Positions 1 through 11,904 of a stretch of DNA of 64,000 nt are shown in pieces. Made by a program: the position numbers and the translations under genes. Under the pieces are notes generated by a model. The model was not told where the DNA came from and did not search any database. It worked only from the letters and a program-made list of their open reading frames with translations. Within the stretch, counting starts at the first letter, position 1, and each line of letters opens with the position of its first letter. The stretch is taken from positions 46,231,002-46,295,001 of the forward strand of contig NC_080571.1 in assembly GCF_030247185.1 (NCBI RefSeq), written 5' to 3'. Origin of the DNA: Malaya genurostris (lineage: Eukaryota; Arthropoda; Insecta; Diptera; Culicidae).

Positions 1-1172
1 GTGAAGCTGCTGCTGCTGCTGCTCTAAGAAGATCCCTGCGGGAATCTATCGCGTTACGTAAGAACCAATATTCATGAAGCAATAAATTAAAGCACTTAAG
101 CATAGTGCCTTCCACAATGGCCTGTGCCGGTGCTAGCTGCTTCTGGTTTGGCATCCAGCGACCGGGTGGAAGAAAAATGGTACAAACGAAAAATCCAAAC
201 TTCGATTGTCGGCTCTATCCTGCAGTCGGAAAGCCCGGAAATTGCCATCTCATCACCGTCTTTTCGGTGTAGCAACGTTTCTCGCTGCTTCCACCACTCG
301 GAAAACCGGGTCTGTCTTTCTGCGGCAGCAAATTTTCGTGATGAGTGGAGCTGAACCTTAATCAATACTGTTTCTGCTGCTGCTGCTGCTGCTGCTCTGC
401 TCCATCCACAATTTGGTCGGTGATAGATAGCGCATCTATAAATCAAAACCAGCTCGAGACCCCTGCAAACGACGTGTCTGCACAAATCTGTAGCCATTGA
501 ATAACCACCCTAACTCCTTGTAGCTTGTTTGGGATGCCCGGCATGGTCGAACCGGTCGATCCAACGTCTATCACGCTTGTCAATTTCCTGTCTGTTCTCG
601 AACACACCAACGAGATATAAGGCTCAATCTCAATCTATCGGGAAGACACGATCAATGAAGTGGGTGTTGGATGATTTGTGGTTTTTTTCGGGGTTCACAA
701 TGGTGTTTGATTGTGTAAACGAGTAGCTATTTTTAAAATGTCAGAACCGGAAAAGAATGACTCAATTTAAAATTTGACTCCGTTCTTGTTGAAAAAGAAA
801 ATAGTGATTTTGTTATTGTAGAAATGAAAAATAGATCCCAAACAGCACCGTGGATAATCTACGAAGTTGGTTTGGTCAGTTAGGTTTGTTGAGATTGGCG
901 ATGATCGAGATGATCCAGCACTTGGTGTTCGTTTTCGTCCAATACAAAATACAAAAAATCAGCAGAACTAAATCTTGAAATCGAAAAAAGGATATAGAAA
1001 AATTTCTTTCAGTGTATCCTAAATGACTCACGTTTGATGTACATGCGTTTAAAGAATACTATTCCTTCTTACGTAGCTTTCAGCCAAAACACAATGCGCC
1101 CATGTAAATCGTTGGTTACCTACGATAGTCAGTTTGCTATATGCCAATATTTCTATAAAGCTGTTCTCTACG
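1..1172. other. Gene-less left edge with two CTG tracts
   Basis: Two short CTG/GCT microsatellites lie at about 6-23 and 374-396. The open frames here are short, overlap on both strands and match no family I know. I see no splice pattern or promoter that would support a gene. An untranslated exon of a neighbouring gene outside the window cannot be excluded. Confidence 0.4.
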
Positions 1173-1464
1173 GTTAGTCCTTAGAGCATAATAAAAAGCC
1201 GACGTTTCCGAGAAAATATCCCTTCATATTCAGGACAAAACGACAGACAAATATTTTTCGTCAAGTAGATTGAAATATTGAAAATAGTCGAAAACATGCA
1301 ATACTCAATATACTCAATGTCAATACTCTACAACAGTCATTTTCCCCGCACATCAATCCTATATTCCATGTTTCAATCTACTTGAAGGAAAATTTATGTC
1401 TTTCGTTTTCCCCTGAAAGTTAAGGGCCGAAATGTCGGCTTTTTTTCTTGCTCTAGAGGTTAAC
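1173..1464. mobile_element. MITE-like palindromic element
   Basis: The two ends are imperfect inverted repeats. The left end begins GTTAGTCCTTAGAGCA and runs into AAAAAGCCGAC. The reverse complement of the right end begins GTTAACCTCTAGAGCA and runs into AAAAAGCCGAC. A second inverted pair inside (CAAGTAGATTGAAA near 1263 and TTTCAATCTACTTG near 1371) means most of the element could fold on itself. There is no coding capacity. The exact ends and target duplication are not clear, so the superfamily is not assigned. Confidence 0.55.
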
Positions 1465-2660
1465 TGTTATTAAAATGAAACGCTTATTTTTGAATATTTT
1501 TATGGAATATTAACATATAGCACGCTGATTATCGCAAGTGACAAACGATTTACATGGTAGCTGAAAGTTCCGGTACCTTTGGTTTACTATTTTTGCTCAT
1601 GTCGAAGTCGTCTTATTGTTCCCATCGCTACTTTGTTCCTTGTTTCTGTCGTCTCTTCCGTAATTGGTTTATTGTACCGATTATCTCGAGTTATAAAAGC
1701 AAAATGGCTTGGCAAAAATTGTCAATATTTTGGAAAGAAGCATATGATAATAAAATGCTAAAATTTTGAAACTAGTGAACATAACCAATATCGCGAAAAT
1801 TTAAAACTATAACATGTTTATATACTGATAAAAAAAACGGTAATATTAAAAGTAAATGAAAATGAAAAATTCTCAAAATATATAGAACAATAAAATCGTA
1901 CCAAAAATCGTCAGCGCTAGTTTTATTCATATTAAAATATAGAAAAAAAATTGGTGAAAATTATTGATATTTTAATTTTAAAAATGATTAGAATCGTGCA
2001 GTAGTGCAATTCACGAAAAACTGTAATAATTGCTGAGTGTTCGAATTTGTAATAATTATAAGATTCAAGTTCGAAAGTTTGTGAAACATTAAAAATTAGA
2101 AAAAATCTATTTCGTTTTACGTTTAGTTTTCGACTAAGCAGTGCATCAGGTGATGATTTTGTTTTCAATTTACTCATTAAGTCGCATTTCTTCCGCTCTA
2201 AGATGCCAGGGACTCGTCAGCAATTAATGTTTTCTAAACGTGAGTATTGACTTTGAACTTGGGTGCAAAAAGAGTGATTTGCAAATAGCACAAACTTAAC
2301 GTTTGCTCAGTAGTTTATGTTGCATTATTAGTTTAACAAAAAACTGCTATTGTGATGATGAGTCGAAGAGGAAACGTAGTAGCTATGGAATTAGTCATCG
2401 GCTCCCAAGAGCGCTAAACAAGGAAAAAAGCAAAACATAACTACAGGGAACCAAATTTAAAAATTACAAAATAAGATGAAAACTAAAATTTTTTATATCA
2501 TGGAAATTTAAAATTTTATTCGGAATTTCTATAAACTATGGACATTTGTTTTATTTTCACAAAAATTAAAGGTTGCAATTTTAAGACTCGAATTATAAAA
2601 GACTCGACTGTTAAAATTGTTGAAAATTTCAAAATTGCTATAATTGTTATAATCTTTTTA
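1465..2660. other. Gene-less AT-rich stretch with a hammerhead-like relic
   Basis: No gene is supported. At about 2287-2395 (plus strand) there is a decayed relative of the hammerhead unit found at 38680-39480. It has a stem III/cleavage-like ACGTTTGC, an AGTAGTTT/AAACTGCT stem I, then GATGATGAGTCGAAGAGGAAACGTAG. The core cytosine is lost and stem II is mismatched. A further fragment of the same family lies on the minus strand near 2110-2165. Confidence 0.4.
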
Positions 2661-3715
2661 AACTGTTAAAATTGTTAAAATTGTTAAAATTGTTAAAATT
2701 GTTAAAATTCTTAAAATTGTTAAAATTGTTAAAATTGTTAAAATGGTTAAAATTGTTAAAATTGTTAAAATTGTTAAAATTGTTAAAATTGTTAAAATTG
2801 TTAAAATTGTTAAAATTGTTAAAATTTTTAAAATTGTTAAAATTGTTAAAATTGTTAAAATTGTTAAAATTGTTAAAATTGTTAAAATTGTTAAAATTGA
2901 ATTGTTAAACTAGTTAAAATTGTTAAAATTGTTAAAATTGTTAAAATTGTTAAAATTGTTAAAATTGTTAAAATTGTTAAAATTGTTAAAATTGTTAAAA
3001 TTGTTAAAATTGTTAAAATTGTTAAAATTGTTAAAATTGTTAAAATTGTTAAAATTGTTAAAATTGTTAAAATTGTTAAAATTGCTAAAATTGTTAAAAT
3101 TGTTAAAATTGTTAAAATTGTTAAAATTGTTAAAATTGTTAAAATTGTTAAAATGGTTAAAATTGTTAAAATTGTTCAAATTGTTCAAATTGTTCAAATT
3201 GTTCAAATTGTTCAAATTGTTCAAATTGTTCAAATTGTTCAAATTGTTCAAATTGTTCAAATTGTTCAAATTGTTAAAATTATTAAAATTATTAAAATTA
3301 TTAAAATTATTAAAATTATTAAAATTATTAAAATTATTAAAATTATTAAAATTATTAAAATTATTAAAATTATTAAAATTATTAAAATTATTAAAATTAT
3401 TAAAATTATTAAAATTATTAAAATTATTAAAATTATTAAAATTATTAAAATTATTAAAATTATTAAAATTATTAAAATTATTAAAATTATTAAAATTGTT
3501 AAAATTATTAAAATTGTTAAAATTGTTAAAATTGTTAAAATTGTTAAAATTGTTAAAATTGTTAAAATTGTTAAAATTGTTAAAATTGTTAAAATTGTTA
3601 AAATTGTTAAAATTGTTAAAATTGTTAAAATTGTTAAAATTGTTAAAATTGTTAAATTTGTTAAAATGGTTAAAATGGTTAAAATTGTTAAAATTCTTAA
3701 AATTGTTAAAATTTT
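2661..3715. repeat. 9-bp minisatellite (TTAAAATTG)n with variant blocks
   Basis: About 1.05 kb of head-to-tail 9-bp units. Variants occur in contiguous blocks: mostly TTAAAATTG, then about eleven TTCAAATTG units (about 3172-3267), then about twenty-five TTAAAATTA units (about 3268-3495), then TTAAAATTG again. The long Leu-Leu-Lys, Val-Lys-Ile and Asn-Asn-Leu reading frames over this stretch follow from a period divisible by three and are not genes. Confidence 0.95.
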
Positions 3716-4965
3716 AACACAATTTCAATACAATTTTAACACAATTTCAACACAATTTTAACACAATTTCAACACAATTTCAACACAATTTTAACACAAT
3801 TTTAGCACAATTTCAACACAATTTTAACACAATTTTAACACAATTTCAACACAATTTCAACACAATTTTAACACAATTTCAATAGATTTTAACACAATTT
3901 CAACACAATTATAACACAATTTCAACACAATTTTTACACATTTTTAACACAATTTCAATACAATTTTAACACAATTTCAACACAATTTTAACACAATTTC
4001 AACACAATTTCAACACAATTTTAACACAATTTTAGCACAATTTCAACACAATTTCAACACAATTTTAACACAATTTCAATAGAATTTAACACAATTTCAA
4101 CACAATATTAACACTATTTTAACACAATTATAACACAATTTCAACACAATTTTTACACATTTTTAACACAATTTTAACACAATTTCAACACAATTTCAAC
4201 ACAATTTCAACACAATTTCAACACAATTTTAATACAATTTTAACACAATTTCAACACAATTTCAACACAATTTTAATACAATTTTAACACAATTTCAACA
4301 CAATTTCAACACAATTTCAACACAATTTTAACACAATTTCAACACAATTTCAACACAATTTTAACACAATTTTAGCACAATTTCAACACAATTTCAACAC
4401 AATTTTAACACAATTTCAATAGAATTTAACACAATTTCAACACAATATTAACACTATTTTAACACAATTATAACACAATTTCAACACAATTTTTACACAT
4501 TTTTAACACAATTTTAACACAATTTCAACACAATTTCAACACAATTTCAACACAATTTCAACACAATTTTAATACAATTTTAACACAATTTCAACACAAT
4601 TTCAACACAATTTCAACACAATTTCAACACAATTTCAACACAATTTCGATACAATTTTAACACAATTTTAACACAATTTCATCACAATTTTAACACAATT
4701 TTAACACAATTTTAACTCAATTTCAACACAATTTTAACACAATTTCAACACAATTTTAACACAATTTCAACCCAATTTCAACCCAATTTTAACACAATTT
4801 CAACACAATTTTAACACAATTCTAACACAATTTTAACACACTTTTAACACAATTTCAATACAATTTTAACACAATTTCAACACAATTTCTATACATTTTT
4901 AACACAATTTCAACACAGTTTTATCACAAATTTAACACAATCTTAACAGAATTATAACAAAATTT
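3716..4965. repeat. 11-bp minisatellite (AACACAATTTC/T)n with higher-order repeat
   Basis: A degenerate 11-bp unit follows the 9-bp array without a gap. A block containing the markers TTTTAGCACAA, CAATAGAATTTAACAC and AACACTATTTTAACAC occurs at about 4031-4260 and again at about 4371-4600, an offset of 340 bp. A diverged third version starts near 3801. This is a higher-order duplication on top of the 11-bp period. Confidence 0.93.
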
Positions 4966-5110
4966 TAACACACAAATGTGTTAAAATTGTGTTAAGCTTG
5001 ACTAAATTTTGTTAAACTTGTGTTTAAATTGTGTTAAAGTTGTGTTAAAATTGGTTTAAAATTGTGTTCGAACTGTGTTAAAATTGTTGTTAAATTTTGA
5101 TGAAAATGTG
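4966..5110. repeat. Inverted continuation of the 11-bp satellite
   Basis: From about 4966 the motif switches strand: AACACAATTTT becomes AAAATTGTGTT. The junction ACACAAATGTGTT is itself palindromic. Roughly 140 bp of this inverted tail could fold back on the preceding array. Confidence 0.8.
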
Positions 5111-8100
5111 TTAAAATCACTCAAATGACTGAAATCATTCAAATTGTTCAAATTACTCAAATTGTTACAATTGATCTTCAAAATTTCAAAGTCGATGTCA
5201 AAACTTTTTTTTTTTCGATGTTACACCAAATCTGGACGTTTTGCGATTTTTTAGGACATCTGCCATCCACATTTTTTTCTTAAGTTTTGCATTTTTTATA
5301 TGTGAGTTTTGAAAAGGGGTTTTTGATTGTATATGAAATCATCTTTTTCCGTGAATAACTGCCAGTATTGTAATACGTATTTTCAGTCCCGTTAAAGTAT
5401 ACGCCGAAACTCGCTCACGGGAGGGCCTGCCGTGACTACGCAGAGATACGCATTGTTTTGTCTCAGCGGAATGGTCTTAAGTTTCGAATTGTAATTTCGT
5501 TGTAAATAGACTACTGCTTGGACTGAACAAACCGGACAGACTTTGCCATCGGTTTTAGTTTACTGAAGACAAAAGTAGTGATATAATCCTAGTGACTTAT
5601 TTCAGTTTAGGGGTGGGACTGAGCTTCCAACATCAAAGTCAATAGATGAAAAGATAAATCAAAATTAATAGGTAAAAATGAACAATAATAAACGTTATTT
5701 AATAAATTGAATTTGAACACAGATTTTGACTCTGATAAAACTGCATGATAGAGAGGTCTTCTGTAATATTTTTCTAACAATCTCAAAATCAATCTGTAAC
5801 TCGATTGAAAGCACGTCTGGATTGGGTTGACCGCAGAAAATTGCTCTAACGTAGCACGAAACGCTCAAGCCCCGGTACCACACAGTTGCTGTGCTTTGTT
5901 CTGCTGCTACAATCTCTACTGCCTCCAGCGCCAAACAGCCATCCCTCGTCTCTGTGACTGATACATCAATTGTGAAACAACTCACCGTTTGTTACATTCA
6001 GAACCGATCCAATGTTAGCCGCAATAATGATGACGCACATAAATATTTTATCACTATATCAACTATCAGCTATTATAGGACCGGCTTAGCTGCAGTTCGT
6101 CTGGCCCAGGATCCTGTCACGAGGCTAGGCAAGACAAGGTTGAGGTTTCCGATGAATTGGACGAAGCAGACTTTATCTTTTTATGAGGTATCCATCTTAT
6201 GAAATGGCTATCTGTCTGTCTGTCTGTCTGCTTGTCTGCCTGTCTGGTATACTGCATTAGCCAATATGACGCTTCATCGTGGTTGTGTTTTCCGAAAGGA
6301 TATCGTGTCTGTGGTGGGTGGTTGTCTGGTGACAATGTGGTTCTGTGGTTTGCCTGAAGAGCACTAACTACGAACGTATAGATTAGATAACAACCATAAA
6401 CAAATTCTGCACATTGCATTCAAGTCGTTCTCATTTGAAGTGTACGTCCGCCACAGCAAATAGTTTGCAGGTCTCAAGCACCCGTGTCATTCAAGCCAAT
6501 CTCCCCGGAGTAACGGAGTGGCGCTTCACACCAAGTATCAACCGGTTCGTTCCGAAAACAGATTCCGTTCATTCGACGTTCGGTTCTACAGACACATTTG
6601 ACCACATTTCAGTGCCACGAGATTGCTCTCAGCACAAACTGATCAGTGTTTGCGTGTGCCCATCGCCTGCAAACTGCAACCATATTGTGAATGTCTGTGT
6701 CCCGAAGTACCATCCCATCAATCAATTGATTCAACATCGGCGAAACTCATTCGACTGTAGCGAGACGCACAATCCAACTAACGGAAGAACCACGAGAAAA
6801 CCAGTGTCCACACTAGTAGATCATTTTACGTCTGCCGGAAATTGAAGTTTTTGTTGGCTTCTCGTAAGCAATATTAAATCCGCATGAACCATTTTACTTT
6901 TCGTTCTGTTAGATCAATGCACGGCAAAAATGTTCTAATGGGACAGATTAGTAAGGAAAAGCTCTACCTAGTCGGCAAGTAATTTGAAATTTTGACGAGT
7001 TTTATTCCTGGTTTGGAAGTTGAAATTGTTTTTTTCGGATGCTTCGATACTGTTTCTCAACCAGACACGCTACACTTGCACCATACTACTCTTATGCTGT
7101 TTCGTCCAGTACACTTTGGTTTTTTGTAGATCTCCATTTTCAAAGGAACGATTCACAACAGGATTAATCTTCTCGTCGGTAACTTTTATCGATCGAAAGA
7201 TAATGAAGATTTTCTGATTTCAACAGTTTACCAAATTGCCGTAGTCTCCCCTAGCTGCTTAAGTTTCAAAAATCGCCCAAAATTCAAAAAACGACAAACA
7301 TCTGTCGTTCTAACAATTCTAATAATTTGGGCACTTACATGAACTGTTGAAAATTGATATGATCATAACAATTGCGAATGTTCTGAAGCTGCTTTAAAAT
7401 TGTAGAATGTATCATTAATCAACAATTCCATGGAAAAAAAATGTACGACCTCTCAGAAATTCATAATATTCGGTACAATCGTTCTCCATCGAAAAATATT
7501 CGATCCGCATTTTTTCATTTAAGGGTTGATCAAAACATCGATTTTTCGAAACACTGGCTTTTTAAAAGAAATTATAACTTGGTAACCACTGTACTGATTT
7601 GTTCAACTTTTGGAAATGTTGTCTACAAATGTCAATAGTTTCCAGAAAACGTGCGTAGATTGTTAAAGTTTGAGTTATGTGGCTGATAACGTCATTAGTA
7701 TAAGTTTTTAGCAGTTTAACTGGTATGTAGATAGAGGGCGCTATATGTTTTAATTTTTTTTCTTTGATAATTTAGACCTTTCTACACAACACATGGAAAA
7801 AATTAGTAAAGTGACACTTTTCGTTTTTAAGTTGTAATTTTTTGCAAATTTTGATTCATGTATTTATCAACCATCACCCATTTATAACAAAATCATAACT
7901 CTTGAACGACTTAGTTCTGTAAAAATGTTTATATTTTCTAGAACAAAAATGAAAATATAAAAAAACTGGATTTCTGTATTGGAAAACACTAATTGTATCA
8001 GATTTTAGCAGTTTTCATTGCTTTTGGATAGAAGGCACTAAATGTTTTTATTAAAAAAAAAAGACTTTTTAACAAAACATATCAAAAAATTAGCCAAGCG

Positions 8101-9033
8101 AAATTTTTCGTTTTATGAGTAATAATCTTTTGAAAATTTCAGTCGAAATTTGGTCGATAAATGCCAGACTTGAAGTTTTAAAAAAATCTTAACTCAAAAA
8201 CGAAAATTTTCACGTTTCTGATACCTTTTTGATATGTTGTAATGTAAAAACCTGTTCTAATCCACCTTGTGGTGTGATGTTGCCTTTTCCATTAACATTT
8301 CATTAGAAATCGAGGCAAGTTTCGATGGAGTTTTTGACAATCTATTTCCAGGCCTACAACAGTTATAAAATGTACCTTGAAAATGTGGCACTCAAAGCAA
8401 AGTCTTGGCATTACATTCCTTTTGTGGAATTTGACCTTTCTGTTTCAACGTACTTCGCAGCCGATTCTTAGTGTACAGAATAATTGCATGGCTAGTACTA
8501 TGGATCCTACTGACACTAAGAATCCTTCCAGGTCGGGGCCCGAACATACGACAACTGGCTTGTAAGACCAGCGTCCTATGCATTGATCCGCCAACCCGTC
8601 GTACTCATCAGTGTCGTAAATTTTATAACGATTAGACATCCTGACCAACATATAATAAGTTCAGCTAGAAAACTATTCTATTCATATGTTGACTATAGAG
8701 ACAAAGACTTTGTTTGAATCAATGCTGGTTTCGATTCACCTCATGCACTATTTCGATTGAGTTATTTTAACGACAAAGAAACCAAAGAAAAACCCCTGCT
8801 GTGTAGGAAATTCACGTTAAATGAGTAGTAATACTTTGTATTTATTACTATTATCAGTATAATTATTTGTAATCACAGCCGATGAATTCGGTTGCGTTTT
8901 GAAAAAGGAGTAAAAAAATTTTCGTTCTCCCGAACACGCTATACGAAAGGCAAAGGCGGTGGTGTTTCCTTCTTCCGTGCCAGTACGTACCGATGCATAT
9001 CGGTTTTGCATCGTCATTTTGAATGACGATTTG
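5111..9033. other. Gene-less interval with simple and dispersed repeats
   Basis: I found no supported gene. A (CTGT)n tract lies at about 6209-6245. Open frames of 100-143 residues at 5891-6202 and 6414-6845 have no recognisable family, splice context or codon signal. About 7130-7400 is an inverted relative of the repeat at 11385-11700. About 8230-8290 holds the 'ccaccttgtggtg' edge motif that recurs at 11385, 28000 and 46670. Confidence 0.5.
7130..7400 (-). repeat. Dispersed repeat, inverted partner of 11385-11700
   Basis: In inverted orientation this stretch shares with 11440-11700 the order 'gggagactagggcaa', 'aaattgttgaaatcagaaaa', 'tttcgatcgataaa' (approximate) and a segment about acg-agaaaat. 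The two lie 4 kb apart. They may be two independent insertions of one family, or the ends of one larger inverted element. I see no target duplication. Confidence 0.5.
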
Positions 9034-9200
9034 AATGTTTTGATACTCATCGGATGGTGTTACATAAGCATCTTTTAAGACAATAAGAGCTTTAAATTGA
9101 ATCACGAATTGTGAAAATCGGTTCAACCGTTGCTGCGAAATCGAAGTGAATTCCGTTTTGGGAGTTTTTCTCTACTATTACTGGTGCTTACGGAAGCGGA
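8817..9200 (-). repeat. Dispersed mosquito repeat fragment
   Basis: The reverse complement matches 45540-45850. Shared pieces include a segment around 'attcaaatcgtcat', 'aaaatgacgatgcaaaac' and the flanking 'aattaaagctctca'. The short frames over it are repeat-derived. It belongs with the group of repeats bearing the 'cttccggttccgg' motif. Confidence 0.65.
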
Positions 9201-9533
9201 AACCGGGGACTAGTAGTCTCAAAATAAATTTATATATCCACAAACTAACAAGATCGGCCAACTAGATGAATTTACCAGTAAGTTTTATAAAAATATGCAT
9301 GTCAGATCCGGATCGACTTCTTGGGGACTTTTTTAAAAATTTCAAGACTTTTTTTTAGTTTCTTAAATTTTGAAAATATGTAATAATTTCCGAGAAAACT
9401 GAGTGCACTTTTTCTCATAAATTGGCACATATTACCTTGTAATTCCAGAATATCGGTAGTCGGATAAGACCATTCGTTTGAACTTAAGTTTGTGAAAATC
9501 GATTCAGTCATCGCTGAGAAAATTGAGTGACAT

Positions 9534-9640
9534 TTTTTTTGTTTCGATTATAGACGTTTTAACATTCATTCGCCTTTTCGGGCCAGAAAAACTTCTGACA
9601 TTATGTGGTTGGGAATCGAACCCAGCTGGGCTGCATGAGT
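9534..9640 (-). mobile_element. 5'-truncated tRNA-derived SINE
   Basis: On the minus strand this reads from a B-box-like GGGTTCGATTCCC into the family tail (gaagaggcgaatga..., ...cctctataatcgaaac) and an A-rich end. It is flanked by TGAGTGACAT at 9524-9533 and 9641-9650, a clear 10-bp target duplication. The A box is missing, so this is a 5'-truncated copy. Fuller relatives are at 34986-35150 and 36999-37156. Confidence 0.85.
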
Positions 9641-9988
9641 TGAGTGACATTGTTACACACACATACACACACAGACATTGTGTGATTTCGACGAACTGAG
9701 TCGATTAGTTTATGACACTCCGTTTTCATAGCGACTGCATAGCCTTTCTATATGAGAAAGATAAACGACTAAATTTTAAGGAAAAATTTAAAAAATAGCT
9801 TCTCTATCTAACGTAGTGATTTTTTTAATCTTTTTTGGCAACACTGTTTTTGACAGATCACGCGTGAATCGTGTCTTGTTTCACTGTCAAACTTGTCTAT
9901 AACTTAATCATGAATCGTCGTTTGGTCTATAATTTAATCATAAATGGTAAAGTTGGGGGAATGCTTCGTGAAAACCGGCCGTTATGTT

Positions 9989-9994
<6 letters not shown>

Positions 9995-10024
<30 letters not shown>
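9995..10024. repeat. (AG)n microsatellite
   Basis: About fifteen uninterrupted AG units. Confidence 0.95.
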
Positions 10025-10026
<2 letters not shown>

Positions 10027-10284
10027 TAAATTGGACCTTGCGAAATCATGTTCAAACTTTAAATTATATTGCTCGTTCTATCGATTCCAAGAAAGTTTCC
10101 TTTAATTTTCTCAGTTTTTTTTTAAATCAAATAATATACCTCTTAAAAATCACCCTTTACAAACCGAGAAAACCACTAAGAATGTATAAAATTGATATTT
10201 TCCATCATAATACTCTCACAACGTTATCATATCTACATATTGCTCTTAGTCATTTATTATAATTTGATGTAGTTTTAGTTTTTT

Positions 10285-11185
10285 TTTGCCTTTCTCATAT
10301 AAAAAGATATGCAATCACTGTGAAAACCGACTATTGAATCGAAGTACGAAGGGCCGAATGTCATATACCATTCGACTCAGCTCGACGAACTGAGCAAATG
10401 TCTATGTGTCTCTGTATGTGTGTGTATGCATGTGTGTATGGAACAAAAATGTGCACTCGATTTTCTCGGAGATAGCCGGCCCGATTTTCACAAACTTAGA
10501 TTCAAATGAAAGGTTTCTTGGTTCCCATACGGTGCTATTGAATTTTACCCGGATCGGACTTCCGGTTCGGAAGTAACGGGGTAAAGTGTGCAAAAAAAAA
10601 AATGAATAATAAGTGCACTTGGTTTTCTCAAAAAAAGATTTAAATTGAAGGCCTTGTAGTCCCATAGGTTGCTACTGACTTTCATCTGGATCCGATTTCC
10701 GGTTCGGAAGTTACGGGGTAAAATGTACACAATGAACTAAAAACGTGCAATTGATTTTCTCAGAGACCGCTCATCCAATTTTCACTACCGTAGGTTCAAA
10801 TGAAAGGTCTTGCAATCCCATGTAGTCCTACCAAATTTCATCCGGATACGACTTCCGGTTCCGGTATTACAAATTGATAGGTATAAAAACTTCATTTCCA
10901 GAGACGTGTTTTTATACATAACACGGAAAATTCAATTAAACACATTCAAATAGTCGTATAATTCTTGAGTTGGCAGATTTGATTAGTTGATGACCAAAAA
11001 CATTGATTTTTGATATACCGGATCTTCGTTCCAGATTCCGGATGTATCGAAAAAAAGTGACCGTGAACTCCAGCCCGGAAATCACTCCAATTTCTTAGAT
11101 TCGAATGAAAAATGTCTTGGTCCCATACGGTATTCCTAAATTTTATCCGGATCCGATTTTTGGTTCCGGAATTATAGCGTGTAGT
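10285..11185 (+). repeat. Dispersed repeat with 'ttccggttccgga' subrepeats
   Basis: It begins with the family head (cctttctcatataaaaag, then tgcaatcactgtgaaaacc, then ccgaatgtcatataccattc and a TG-rich tract). It continues as about 140-bp subrepeats, each containing 'tctcggagatggctgaaccgatt'-like, 'caaatgaaaggtct' and 'gacttccggttccgg' segments. Relatives are at 26500-26960, 34300-34974, 37670-38345, 39840-40060, 44790-45420 and 45955-46500. It is non-coding; the class is not known to me. Confidence 0.8.
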
Positions 11186-11384
11186 GTGTTTAAAATTTTA
11201 TACCATCACTTAAATGGGCGAAACAAAAAACGTAAAAAAATCTAAATCGACATCAAAACTACTCCAATCGGTAGTCATTACCAGTAAACGGCCAAAAAAG
11301 CGATTCCGGTCATTTCGTAAAGAATCGAAGAAAATTATGTTCAAGAATCCAACAGTAATATATATGATTGATATGAAAAAGGGA

Positions 11385-11700
11385 TCATTACACCACTAGG
11401 TGGATTAGAAAAAGGTTTTTCTGGTGGAATTGCTGATTATTCATCAATTTGAAACAGCTTCAAAACAATTACAATTGTTATGATCATGTCAATTTTCCAC
11501 AATTCATATAAGTGCTACATATATTAGAATGTTAGAAAGACAATTGTTTTGTTAGAATTTTGAGCGATTTTTGGAACTTTAGAAATTAGGGGAGACTAGG
11601 GCAATGTGGTAAATTGTTGAAATCAGAAAATTTTCATTATCTTTCGATTGATAAAGGGTACCGACGAGAAAATACATCCTGTAGGTGCCAGATATCAATC
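11385..11700 (+). repeat. Dispersed repeat, inverted partner of 7130-7400
   Basis: It starts with 'caccactaggtggatta', a near-palindrome seen at the edge of several repeats in this window (8260, 28000, 46675). It then contains the segments shared in reverse with 7130-7400, ending near 'gggtaccgacgagaaaata'. Confidence 0.5.
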
Positions 11701-11904
11701 GTTGCTTGGAAAATTTTTGTCTAAATAACCCAAAGTGTATGCTGCAAATTTACCAAATTATCATTTTTTTGAGGATATTTAAGTGATATGAACATTTCAT
11801 TTTTTCAGTGGTTGTAGTTGAAGACAGTTACAATATTTTTAGTTATAAAAATTTACTGAATATAACTTTGAATTCGAAGATAATGCTGAATTTATATATA
11901 ATAA

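Noticed and set aside
2672..3761. Long frames of Leu-Leu-Lys, Val-Lys-Ile and Asn-Asn-Leu repeats on both strands
   Set aside because: They are translations of a 9-bp satellite, open in several frames at once. No start context, splice or domain supports a protein.
6414..6845. 143-residue open frame
   Set aside because: No recognisable domain, no homologue in the window, no promoter or poly(A) context, and comparable frames occur by chance at this length.
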